Assembly (NCBI GenBank): GCA_954871525.1
Contig: OX940865.1
Span: forward strand, 6,324,001 to 6,388,000
DNA length: 64,000 nucleotides
From: Parietaria judaica
Lineage: Eukaryota; Streptophyta; Magnoliopsida; Rosales; Urticaceae
Reading direction: 5' to 3'
The translations under genes were made by a program, and so were the position numbers. Under the pieces are notes generated by a model that was not told where the DNA came from, ran no database searches, and saw only the letters and a list, made by a program, of their open reading frames with translations. Below are positions 22,562-33,398 of this stretch, one piece after another; the first letter of the stretch is position 1, and every line of letters begins with the position of its first letter.

Positions 22562-23351
22562 GGGTTAATTGCGGCAATAATGCATAACTTTTGGTCGAGA
22601 GGGGTTTTAGGTCCCCAACCTTTTAAAGTGTGGGCAAAAATACACAACCTTTGTCCTTTGTTAATTGTAAAATTCGTTGGTCATTCCGTTAGGGATGTTA
22701 AATTATGCTGATGTGCATCGCTAAACAGCCAAATGGACTGCCAACTTGTAATATTAATTGTATAATTTAATTAGTAAGAATAAATTAAATCATATTTTAA
22801 TTATGATTCAAAAAAATTAATACTTTAAATTAAATAAATAATTTTTACTCCCCCTAAAAATCTAGCAAGCTCTTCGTCAAACATGAATAAAAATTTGATG
22901 GATTATTAAACACGACAAAATTTGCAAAGATTACATAACGACGTTTATTAGAAACGACTAAAATTTTGAAAAACACGACCGATTATTGAAAACAACTGTA
23001 ATTTAAAAAATGACATAGTAAAGATGTGAATATATTGAAGCACGAGTTCAAAAATAAGAACTACGCGTTAAATAAGTATTGCTCGTTAATTTAAAATTTT
23101 AATTTATTTTTTGAATCATAATTAAAATATTTTAATTTATTCTTATTAATTAGGTTATGTAATTAATATTAAAAATTGGCAATCCATTTGGCAGTTTAAC
23201 GATGCCACATCAGTAGAAGTTAACATCCCTAACGGAAGGACCAACGGATTTTACATTCAACAAACGTTGTGTATTTTTGCCACACTTTAAAAGGTTGAGG
23301 ACCTAAAACCCCTCTTGACCAAAGGTTGTGCATTATTACCGCAATTAACCC
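22562..23351. mobile_element. Non-autonomous Mutator-like element, 790 bp
   Basis: The ends GGGTTAATTGCGGCAATAAT and ATTACCGCAATTAACCC begin inverted repeats of about 190 bp (the copies of the TTAACATCCCTAACGGA island mark their inner edge). Flanks TTAATTTAA (22553-22561) and TTAATTTAA (23352-23360) match 9/9. The centre is AT-rich and non-coding. Its terminal phrase is shared with 19639 and 61845, but the inner TIR differs, so this is a separate subfamily. Confidence 0.9.
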
Positions 23352-23596
23352 TTAATTTAATTATTCAGTTCATACTGATCAATCAACCTTTTTTGAACTG
23401 TTAATTAATAAATTTTAGTTTTTTTTCTATTACAAAAATAATTTAGGTACTCGCCGAAGTTAACACGTTTAATACTGTTGGTTTGTTTTATTTGTTGACC
23501 ACATTTTTATGAGTTTCCATTTTTACCCTATTATTAATTCATTACTCAAAAAGTAGCTCTTTTTAAAATAGTAACAGTGTTAGTACTTAGTCCTGT

Positions 23597-23840
23597 AATA
23601 GTACCTAAATTTTTTAGATTATATAGTATAAGTGATATGCTTAGGGAAGTGGTTTGTTAGCTAATTATCAAGCCGTGAGGATTTCGGAACCCTAGGCAAG
23701 GAGAATTTTAACGTTATTGCAAATAGTACCTAAATTTTTTAGATCATATAATATAAGTGATATGCTTAGGGAAGTGGTTTGTTAGCTAATTATCAAGCCG
23801 TGAGGTTTTCAGGGCCCTAGGCAAGGAGGAGTCTAGCATT
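23597..23840. repeat. Tandem duplication, period about 125 bp
   Basis: Two adjacent copies share ATAGTACCTAAATTTTTTAG, GATATGCTTAGGGAAGTGG and CAAGCCGTGAGG (first at about 23598, second at about 23722). They differ by a few substitutions. Confidence 0.85.
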
Positions 23841-26306
23841 CTTAAAAATAAAAGTAATAATCAACTTTGCATAATCAAGTTTCTCGACCATGTCTTTTTC
23901 AATAAATAATGTAGCGGCTCTTGAATTTAATTTTAGTGATATTAACATTAAGTAAATTTTTTTGGCCCCTAAATTTAATTTAAGTGATTCTCGATTTTTA
24001 TTTATTTATGTGATATTGGGACCCTTAAATTTGATTTTTTGAGGCCCATAAATTTGAGATTATTTTTTTACTAAAGGGGCGCGCCGACTCCGCCTCCCCT
24101 CAGGCACGGCTCTGCTAATTATCATTAATTCCCCCTCTAATTATGGAAACAATATTCAATTCGTCATCCGATTATTCTGTTCCAACAAATATACTCTCTT
24201 GAACAATTAATTTGAACATTTAAATGATCAAATTAATAGACCTTCAGCGGTTCATTTTCATGTGATAATTGATGAAGAAAAATCCATGACAAAAGACATT
24301 CCGTGTTTTACGGAGAATTTTAATGCTATAAATTCTTTTAAGTAAATATGTGATGTAAGTTGTAAGTTGTAACTTATACATATACACATATATGTTTTCT
24401 ATATATATATATATATATATACACTTTTTAGTTTTCAGTTTTCACAAATTTAACTTAAAGCCCTGTATATTCTCATAGTCTCATGGTGGTTTCCTAAATA
24501 TTATGAATGGCGTATAATCACGTCATAAATGCCATATTCTCGCTTGACTTAAAATCGTATTTTGCCTACTATTAATGAAGAACACGTATATAACTTTTTT
24601 TTTTTTTTATAACTCTTTTATTGTATATAAACCTTCAATATTCAAATTATATTAAATACTGAAGAAGTAATGCAATAAATTAATTAATAAAATAATTTCT
24701 CATTACTTTTAAAGCTTTGCCAGCAAATTCTTTCAACGTACATGCTATCAATTCGCACCTTAATTATAGTCTTCATACCAAAGGCTAAATGAAATTAAAT
24801 GGATAAAATTACTGATTTCGCATTTGCATGCACCACCATATATATTTTTAAATGTTAGTTTATAATATTTGGTGTATTAGAAAAACAAGTTCAATCATTA
24901 TAGACAACTCGATGGAAAACACATCTAAGCACAAGATTCGTTAATCCAAAATGGTGTGGAGATCTATAGTACAAATTATTATTAGTACTCACAAATAGAC
25001 ATAAATAACATATAAAAATGCATAAGTTATTAATTAGATCATTTAATTAAATGGCAAGTTCAAAAGCCACAAGTTTTGTTGAACTTGACCCTAAGGGAAA
25101 GCAAAGGGAAATCTGAAGAGTCAAGTCAGAAAATTATCATATTATTATTTAATATATAAAAACTCGTATATGAAAACACAAAAAATAAATAGAAGTTATT
25201 AATTAAGCCATAATTTTAGAAGGACTTTCCAAGTTTGGTCGTATAGTCGCATATATATTTATGAAATTAATATATATAAAGGCAAAAAGCTTGTCCTAAA
25301 ATAATTATTCTAGGATGATATTATTATATAAAGTTTAAGCTTATAATTGTGACATAACAGTTTTTTTTTTTTTTTTATCGATCTTATGCTTCATCAGAAT
25401 GTCAGCTCTAGTTCTGGTATATTAAAGAAATTAAAGGCAACAAGCTTGTCGTAAAACAATTATTCTAGGATAATATTATTATATAAAGTTTGAGCTTATA
25501 ATTGTGAAATTATAGTATTTTTTTTATTCACTTTAATTGTGTGTTTACAAGCTCATATTCATATACAAGCCTATTAACTATTTTATATGTATTTCTATGT
25601 AAAAAAAACTATTTTATACGTATATAATTGTATATATATATATGAAGTATATACCATTCTGTAAACTATTTTGATTCCTCGTTTGTTGGAAGTATATACA
25701 AACTTTCATACTTTGTAGGGTTTTATTTTTTTCATTAGCCATGATGGTTCGATTAAACAACTCATTAGTTGCATAAAAAAATAGTAATTATGACCAAAAA
25801 TATGATTCTTGAACCTTAATCACATATTTAATTAGTTGCCACTTGCATTATAAAGTAATCCTTGGAAATTGATTGAGTGTTTTGGTTAATTATATTACAG
25901 CCTTACAGGTCATTTTCTTTTATTTTTATTTTCAGATACAGAGACAAGCAATTCTATAACATTATTGATTTTAAAAATCCTAATTTAAATGGGGTGGTTA
26001 AAGTATTTTATGTTGTACTTATCATAAATGGTCACTCCCAAAACCTAAATCATTACTTTGGTAATAAATTGATATAAATCTAGTTTGATATAAATGCAGC
26101 CCATTAATTTTTTATTCAGTGATAGCAATTAGCAACAATATTCATTTAGTAACGAATTTTTATTTATTTATCTATTTAAATTTAAGCGATGTGAAAAATA
26201 AACGTTCTTTGACTATATAACAGAGCACACGCGTTATTTGTTTTTCATTTCATCATCTCGTTTTCAATTTCTTTTTAAATCTATACACACAGGGACGGAA
26301 CTGTTA
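23841..26306. other. AT-rich spacer with a local duplication
   Basis: No gene is recognised. About 25274-25370 and 25430-25525 are a duplicated block sharing AATTATTCTAGGAT and ATTATTATATAAAGTTT, spaced by about 156 bp. An (AT)n tract lies near 24402-24420. Confidence 0.6.
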
Positions 26307-26314
26307 TATAATGG

Positions 26315-27593
26315 GGGATAATAGCGGCTAAAGTAGTCAAACTTTCATGATTTGTGTCGATAAAGGTCCAAACTGGATTTATAGCGGCTAAAGTAGCCAA
26401 ACTCGGTCAATCTGTGGCAAGCACTTATTCCGTCCAGTCAAACTTTACATCCGTTAGTCTATCGCCACGTCACTTACACGTGGCAAACTTTGGATATTTA
26501 TGCCGCGATAAAACCAAAGTTTGGGTATTTATGCCGTGATAAACTATTTTAAAAAAATTGGTTGCTGACATCATCTAAATAAAGGTTAAAATATTATAGC
26601 TTTGGTAGGACTCGAACTCATCACTCCCCCCACATATAAGAGCAACATAACCACGAAACACATTCACCTCACATTATATCTTGACAAAAATAAGAATATA
26701 AATAGAAACTTACTAATAAGTGGCATAGTAATAGAAACATATGTTTCTCGCACCGGTTTCGGATTGACTTATTAGGAAAGGGGTTGGGTTGACCTTTTCG
26801 GACCATGATTGAGTTGACTTTTTTAGAACGGGGTCAGGTTGAATTTTTCAGACCCATGGGTTGACTTTTTGAGAATTTGGTCAGGTTGAATATTTTGTAC
26901 TAGATTCAGGTTGAAAAAGATATCCCGACCCTGTTAAAAAAAGTTAACTAGACCCGGTTCTGAAAAAGGCAACCCGAACTCGTACCAACAAAGTCATCAT
27001 GAATCTGGTACAAAAAATTCAACTTGACCACTGTCCAAAAAATTAAACTCAACCACGTTCTAAAAAAAGCCAACTCGACCCCGGTCCGAAAAATTCAACT
27101 CACCCTGTTCCAAATTAGTCAACCCGAACTCGGTGCGAAAAAATACATATGTTTCTATTACTATGATCACTTATAAGTTTTTATGTATATATATATATAT
27201 ATTTTTTTTTCCATAAAGATATAACGTGAAGTGAATGTGGTTTGATGGTTATTTTATCCTTTTATGAGGGGAAAAGTGATGAGTTCGAGTCCTCCCAAAA
27301 CTATAATATTTTAACTTTTATTTAGGTGACGTGAACAAGCGAAACAAAAATATAAAAAATGGTTTATTGCGGCATAAATGCCCAAACTTTGGTTTTATCA
27401 CGGCATAAATACCCAAAGTTTGATATAACGTGTAAGTGACGTGGCGATAGACTAACGGATGTTAAGTTTGACTGGACGGAATTAGTGCTTGCCACAGATT
27501 GACCGAGTTTGGCTACTTTAGCCGCTATAAATCCAGTTTGGACCTTTATCGACACAAATCATGAAAGCTTGGCTACTTTAGCCGCTATTATCC
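26315..27593. mobile_element. Large foldback / Mutator-like element, 1.28 kb, near-palindromic throughout
   Basis: GGGATAATAGCGGCTAAAGT at 26315 returns inverted ending at 27593. Unlike the other elements here, the inverted similarity does not stop after about 200 bp. It continues through tRNA-like stretches (about 26607-26668 and 27231-27297) into inner arrays of ~33-bp units (GGTTGACTTTTT / GGTCAGGTTGAAT types on the left, their inverses on the right), meeting near 26945. Flanks TATAATGG (26307-26314) and TATAATGC (27594-27601) match 7/8. No transposase. The short open frames in each arm are mirror copies of the terminal repeat, not genes. Confidence 0.8.
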
Positions 27594-27601
27594 CTATAAT
27601 G

Positions 27602-28795
27602 CGGGTGACAATTGTCACCCCCAACTTCAATTTTTATATATATATATATATATTTAACAGTGCTTTTCTAATTATACGCCTATAGCTAAACTTAAAGTGC
27701 TATTTGTTTTATAATCCAAAAAGCTACATTCGATAGCTATAAGATTTCCTAAAACTAAAAATAAAACTATTAAGAAAGAATAATAATTACGTGATATAAA
27801 GAAAAAAACCTTTAGAGTAATTTTTTCTTAATAAATGGAACAATGGGAAATTGAAAAGTATTAAATAAGATAATGCGTTTAATCAATTTCTTTGTCAAAT
27901 TACCAACATGTTAAAGAGATAATACATTAAAGTTAAGAATATTTTTTAAGAAAAATATATCATATTAATATTCAAATTGATAATTTAGTATAGATAAGTC
28001 CCTCCTTAGACTATATTATATATAAGACAAAAAAAGAAAAGAAAAAATGATACAATTTTTTTTTGAGAAATTATAAGTTTTTTTTCTTTGTGTCTATAAT
28101 TGTATCCATTTTGAGTTGGAGGGCTGGCTTCGTCACTGCTTTGAGAAATTATTAAATATTAATTATAGTATCTTATGTCTTCTTTTTGTTTAGCATTGAC
28201 TCGACCATTGATGATTTCCGTGTTATGGAATCAAGGCGTTGTCTATTTTAATATAATCGTACGCTCTGAGATATTATTAAATCTTAATTTTAGTATTTCT
28301 CCGTCACCCTCTAATCTAATTCATGGTTCCGTCCCTGTATACATACAACACACATAATATGTAATGCATTATAAATGCATCGATATTTATAAATTTATAA
28401 AGTTCATTTCGAATTTCGCTCTTACTGAAATACATTTTCATTTTCTCTTAAAATACCTATAAAAGTTGGGTATTTCTTTAAAATAATTACATTTCCAAAA
28501 CACACATTAAAATATATTTTTATAGTATCTTGGGCAGTTTTAAATTTGTATAGTGACGTGAAATCTATGTTGGACTGAAAGAAAGAAAGAAATTATATTT
28601 TTAAAAGAAATTTATCTTATACGAATAAATAATCCAGTAAGAATATAATTGTGGAGAAGAATAGAATAATCTCATAATATCCACGTCTTCTCCGCGAAAG
28701 TTAACTCGAATCAGATTGATAAACTCAATGGGACGAGCCCGAAAAGTCAACTTAAACGCGACTCGGGAAAATTAACGGGGGATCTATTCCGAAAA
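27602..28795. other. AT-rich spacer, nothing recognised
   Basis: It contains fragments reading like decayed DNA-transposon ends (GGGTGACAATTGTCACCCCC just after 27602), but no assignable element or gene. Confidence 0.5.
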
Positions 28796-28799
28796 AAAA

Positions 28800-29430
28800 C
28801 ATGATTTTACGACCCTTAATTAAGGGTCGCTGCAACCACTAATAAATAAGGCATGCATTTAGAGGTCCATACGACCCATGATTACGACCCCTAAGATAAA
28901 AACATGGTTTTAGGGGTCGCAAGACACCGAAAAAATAAATTGTGCCTTTAGGTGTCGTTACGAGGTTCTAGATATTGATATCGATGTCGTTTCACACTCT
29001 CCATTGTACGGATATATCGCTTGTCCACGGGCATGCCGACGGATAAATGGGAAGAAATTGATCTATCGCTTGCCGATAATACCGCATAAATTTCACGGAT
29101 ATATCGCTTGCCAATAAAAAAATCTACGGATGTTCTGGAAAATATTTTTAGTATTTCAATCTTATTTATATATAGTTTCTAAAAGTCAAAACATGATGTC
29201 GTTTTGCACTCTTCATTCTACGGATATATCGTTTGCCGACGGATAAATGGGAAGAAAAAGATATTATCGATTTCTTGCAAATATCGTATCGCATTTTTCA
29301 TTTTCTAGGCACGTCGTGGATACATCGACGACATATCTGGATATTTAAAACCTTAACGACCCTTAATTAGGGTCGCTAAGACCCTTAAAACAGAAAACCC
29401 ACCCTTAGGGGTCGCCAAGGCTCTCTATAA
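28800..29430. repeat. Block of inverted GGGTCGC and repeated ATATCGCTTGCC motifs
   Basis: CGACCCTTAATTAAGGGTCG (28812) is a perfect palindrome. Relatives recur at 28911, 29355 and 29400. Between them CGGATATATCG(C/T)TTG recurs at about 29010, 29097 and 29219, each near GCCGACGGATAAATGGGAAG or a similar phrase. The dense inverted motifs resemble the subterminal region of a decayed DNA transposon. The family was not identified. Confidence 0.45.
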
Positions 29431-29564
29431 ATACGAGAGCCCCTCAACACCATTCGGTAAGCTTTCTTAAGAAAAAAAAAACCTCTGCTTGCAGATTATA
29501 CTTCCCGGTCATAAAATAGTCGACTAATGCTGAGCGTCAGAGCGAGCGATAGAGGTCCCCCCTC

Positions 29565-29843
29565 CAGTGGCAGAGCTTCATGCACATCAGTGAGTGCATG
29601 TGCATACGCTATCTTAAAAAAAAATCAGGATTTGAGCGACTCTTCTCATTCACTCTCCCTTCTCCTCCCTTCTCGACTCGATAAACATGTTCTACTATTA
29701 TTTGAAAAGTAATATTATATATTTTGTGTCCAAAAGTTGCTTTAATATAATTGTTTATTATTTTTGTATGTTTACGCATCTGAAAAAATCGATTGAAATA
29801 TACTATGTGCTTCGTCTGAAATTGAAGTTTGACTACGCCACTG
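29565..29843. mobile_element. hAT-type MITE, 279 bp
   Basis: Ends CAGTGGCAGAG (29565) and GACTACGCCACTG (to 29843) are imperfect inverted repeats of the CAGTGGCG type. Flanks CCCCCCTC (29557-29564) and CCCCCCTT (29844-29851) match 7/8. The interior is AT-rich and non-coding. Confidence 0.75.
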
Positions 29844-29995
29844 CCCCCCTTTGCCCTCCTCGAGAGTTCTCGTTTATTTACTATCTTTTTCAGGAACAGA
29901 AACAAAGGCGGATTAATAGGAAGTAACTTCCAGCCCATTAAAGACGAAGAAATGAGCTTCAAGCCCTTTGTGACCATGGTACGGTCATTGGGCCT

Positions 29996-30300
29996 GGCCC
30001 AAAAAAAGAACTTTGGGCCGCTATTCACGTTGATCCGAAAAATGAAATTATCAATATCATTAATTAATTTGTATAAGATGGATATTGTTGTCTCATAAAG
30101 ATTGTGATGACATATTACATAGCAAGAGAAAGAAAGTAGATTTTTATTCGGCCCAAAAAAAGAACTTTGTGCCGCTATTCACGTTGATCCGAAAAATGAA
30201 ATTATCAGTATCATTAATTAATTTGTATAAGATGGATATTGTTGTCTCATAAAGATTGTGATGACATATTACATAGCAAGAGAAAGAAAGTAGATTTTTC
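29996..30300. repeat. Near-identical tandem duplication, period 154 bp
   Basis: The unit starting GGCCCAAAAAAAGAACTTTG at 29996 repeats at 30150. About two substitutions were seen in about 150 bp, so the duplication is recent. Confidence 0.9.
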
Positions 30301-30635
30301 AGAAATAAGGAAGGACATTACATTACTTGGAGAAATATCACGACACCATGACCAAGGTTCAACTTACCGAATTTGCCAATAAATCGCTTGCCGTTTTTGA
30401 TCGATTTTTTGATAGCTTACCGATTAACCGACGGAAAACTTATAATATTGTAGCTTGCCGATTACCGACATTTTTCGATGATTATCGACGAATTATCGAC
30501 ACTTTCGATACTTTTCGACGGAAAACTTATAAAATATATTTTTAGCTTATATTTACTAAGTTTGTAATATTGATAAAACATTAAAATGTCAAAAATAAAA
30601 TAATTTCATACTCAAACACAGATAAATAAAATATA

Positions 30636-32885
30636 GGGCTCTTGAGGGTAATAGCCAATTTGAAACATAGGTTTTACAAAATAGCCAATCTTGGTTAATT
30701 TTGTAAACTAGTCAATTAACCATTTAAGTGAAATATTAATTACATTGTTACCCTTAATTATTAAATACGAAATAAAAAATAAATAAAAATTAACAACGTA
30801 ATTTGTGGGTGATTAATCTGAAAAATAATAATTACATTAATTAAGAATAATCTCATTAATTAAGTATCGATATATTTATTGGAATTGATATTTATTTGGT
30901 AACAATAAATTTCAACCAATATTTGAATTTGAAAATATAAATATGTATAGGCATGTATATTTTGACGTTAAAGTAGGCATTAATTTGGGTATTCATAATT
31001 TCAGTTCCTATTTTGTAGTCTAATATATTTTCTAAATTATTTATTATTTAAAAACAGTTGACAATTGAAACCTAACCTCATAAACACGTCAAATGACATG
31101 AGTTGCATTAACGTGAATTAACAACGTAGACAAATATGTATGTTGCATTACCGTGAATTAGCAACGTGAATCAACGATCATTAACACAAATTTAGCATGC
31201 ATTAACGTGAATTAAACCGAACATCAATGTGCATTAACATGAATTAACATTCTTGGACGAATCTGTGTTTCATCGAAGTGAATTAGCAACATGAATTAAC
31301 GAACATTATGAACATGAGTTTTTTTTCTTATCGGAGCAAGAATACTCGTCGTTGAGTAAAACATATTTGATAAAGTCATATTACAAACATTAATATGAAT
31401 TCCTTGATCAAATTAACTATATTACAAAAGTTAACGCATGTACATTTTATGAATGGTTTGTGAATTGACTAACAAGTGGCAAACTAATATCATGTATACC
31501 AAAATCAACACGCAAAATCAGTAAGCAAAAATACATTTCAAAATTCAAAAACAATAATTGAATAGTTTTCTCTACATTCACCGGCAACAAATGCACTTCT
31601 GAGTCTCGACGAACGACGATTTCAATAAATCCTCGGTCGGGACTTGTTTTGAAAAAACACTGCAAGAACCAACGATCAAACTATTTAGATAAACCTAAAT
31701 AAACACGAATAATCCAAAATAAATACAAAACAAACGTGAATTAAAACGAATTAACGCAATATTAACATGAATAAACTAAACGATAATAAGACACTTTTTA
31801 ACCCGTTAAATTATGTTAATCCATCAACAACAATGATTCAGAATTCAGAAACAAGAAATACATAAAAGTGTATCTTAACAGAGACATTAACATGAATCGA
31901 CATAAATCTACCATGATTATAGAACATTAAACAAGAATTAACCGAATATACAGTGTATTAAACGAGAACTTACAGTTTTTGCCACTTATTCCTTCGCGAG
32001 TCCCACATCGTTCGGAGGAGGCGACTTCAAGCGTAGCGACAACGGCGAAGGACGGGACGAATTCAAGCGTAGCTACGGCGGTGAAGGACGGGGTGACTTC
32101 AAGCGCAGCGACGACGACGAAGAACGGGGCGACTTCAAGCATAGCTACGACGGTGAAGGACGGGGCGACTCCATTGATGGCGTTCGGAGCTTGGCACTCG
32201 CAGAGGTGATGAAAAAAGAGGTGAAGGTGAAGACGGCGTCGTTCGGAGGAGGCGACTTCAAGCGTAGCGACGACACTGAAAGACGGGGCAACTTCAAGTG
32301 TAGCGACGACGGCGAAGGACGGGGCAACTCCATTGATGGCGTTCGGAGCTTGCCGCTTGCAGAGGTGATGGAAACATAAGTGAAGACGAAGGCAAGCCGT
32401 CGAACTCCGGTCGTTAAGGGTGGTGAAATCATCGGTGGAGCGCCTTCATTGTGAAATGTCGAAACCCTAGCTTGCAAGAGATCTCAGTTTCAACGTGAGA
32501 GGAAAACCAGAGAATAAATCAAGAGAGAGAAAATACAAAATATTATCCTAATTAATAGCAAAAGAGGTTACAATCAAAGATTTAGTCTGATAATATGAAA
32601 TACACTTTAATAGGTGATTAGGTTGAAACGTGATTAGCTAAAAATTTTAATTTTTTGAATTAAATTTAAATGTAATCAGTTACCATGATTTGTTCTGATA
32701 AGGTTAATTATCATTTTAATTAATTACGAAAATAATAATTTAAATTGATTAATTAAAGGGTATTTTAGGAATAAAATTGAATTTAATATGCCACCTCATG
32801 TTAATTGGCTAGTTTACAAAATTAACCAAAGTTTGGCTATTTTGCTAAACCTATGTTTCAATTTGGCTATTTGGTGCAATTTCTC
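30636..32885 (-). mobile_element. Mutator-like element carrying gene-like sequence, 2,250 bp
   Basis: Flanks TAAAATATA (30627-30635) and TAAAATATA (32886-32894) match 9/9. The termini diverge in the first ~15 bases. They then share about 80 bp inverted: ATAGCCAA, GAAACATAGGTTT and GGTTAATTTTGTAAACTAG on the left, with their inverses on the right. The interior contains a GC-rich block (about 31980-32460) unlike the AT-rich surroundings, and spliceable minus-strand reading frames. No transposase was seen, so it is non-autonomous; gene-fragment capture (Pack-MULE style) is the likely explanation. Confidence 0.8.
31447..32477 (-). pseudogene. Gene-like sequence inside the Mutator-like element, unrecognised
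   Basis: Read on -, a 5'UTR-like stretch (GCAAGCTAGGGTTTCG, about 32466) is followed by an open frame to 32145. That frame holds two repeats of a Ser/Pro-rich unit, each with ITSAS.KLRTPSME.PRPSPS. A second open frame (about 32142-31974) repeats a 14-residue unit of the VATLEV.PSF type, corresponding to 42-bp DNA repeats. It ends at a perfect donor GTAAGT (31973-31968). An acceptor TTGCAG at 31660 precedes an exon-like frame (CFFKTSPDRGFIEIVVRRDS...) that stops at 31447. The two repeat blocks are in different frames. The other strand is also open across much of the block. I recognise no protein family. Whether it is transcribed is unknown. Confidence 0.45.
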
Positions 32886-33112
32886 TAAAATATAATCTCA
32901 CTCTCACGTATGTATATACTCAAAACAAAATCATCGAAAAATATAAAATTTATTGAAAAGTATCATATTTTTGTTATTTTTCAAGATGTTTGCCGATTTT
33001 TGACAAAAATCATAAAAAAGTTCTGGCATGGTCTTCTTACCGATAGCTACCGGTAAGACGGATAATCGAAGATTATTGAAGATAATCGTGGAAAAGTCGA
33101 ACCTTGACCATG

Positions 33113-33363
33113 ACCATACGGGATTTACTGTGGTCCTGAACCCACCGAATCACTGACAACACGACACACATTGCCAACGCCATGCACGTGATGGCCGACC
33201 CCACCTTGCCTGTCTTATCTCTTTGATAATCCAAATATAGAATGTAACACTTACTTACGTGTTACGTCCCATATAATGCAACACTTTCTAGGAAAAATGT
33301 TGCCTTATTATAGCACTGAAAGATTCATATTTATTGTGAGTCCTTCATTGTTCTAAAAAAGGG

Positions 33364-33398
<35 letters not shown>

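Larger units (their letters stand above)
30346..33112. mobile_element. Older TIR element, host of a nested Mutator-like element
   Basis: CCATGACCAAGGTTCAACTT (30346-30365) and AAGTCGAACCTTGACCATG (33094-33112) are inverted, about 15 of 18 matching. Both subterminal regions are rich in TTACCGAT/TTGCCGAT/ATTATCGA motifs. Removing the nested element at 30636-32885 leaves a ~520-bp AT-rich element with no coding sequence. No clear target duplication was found, so class and exact ends are tentative. Confidence 0.5.

Noticed and set aside
26354..27555. Two similar 61-63 codon frames (MSIKVQTGFIAAKVAKL...) on opposite strands, at 26354-26539 and 27364-27555
   Set aside because: They are the same terminal inverted repeat read from each end of the foldback element, not paralogous genes.
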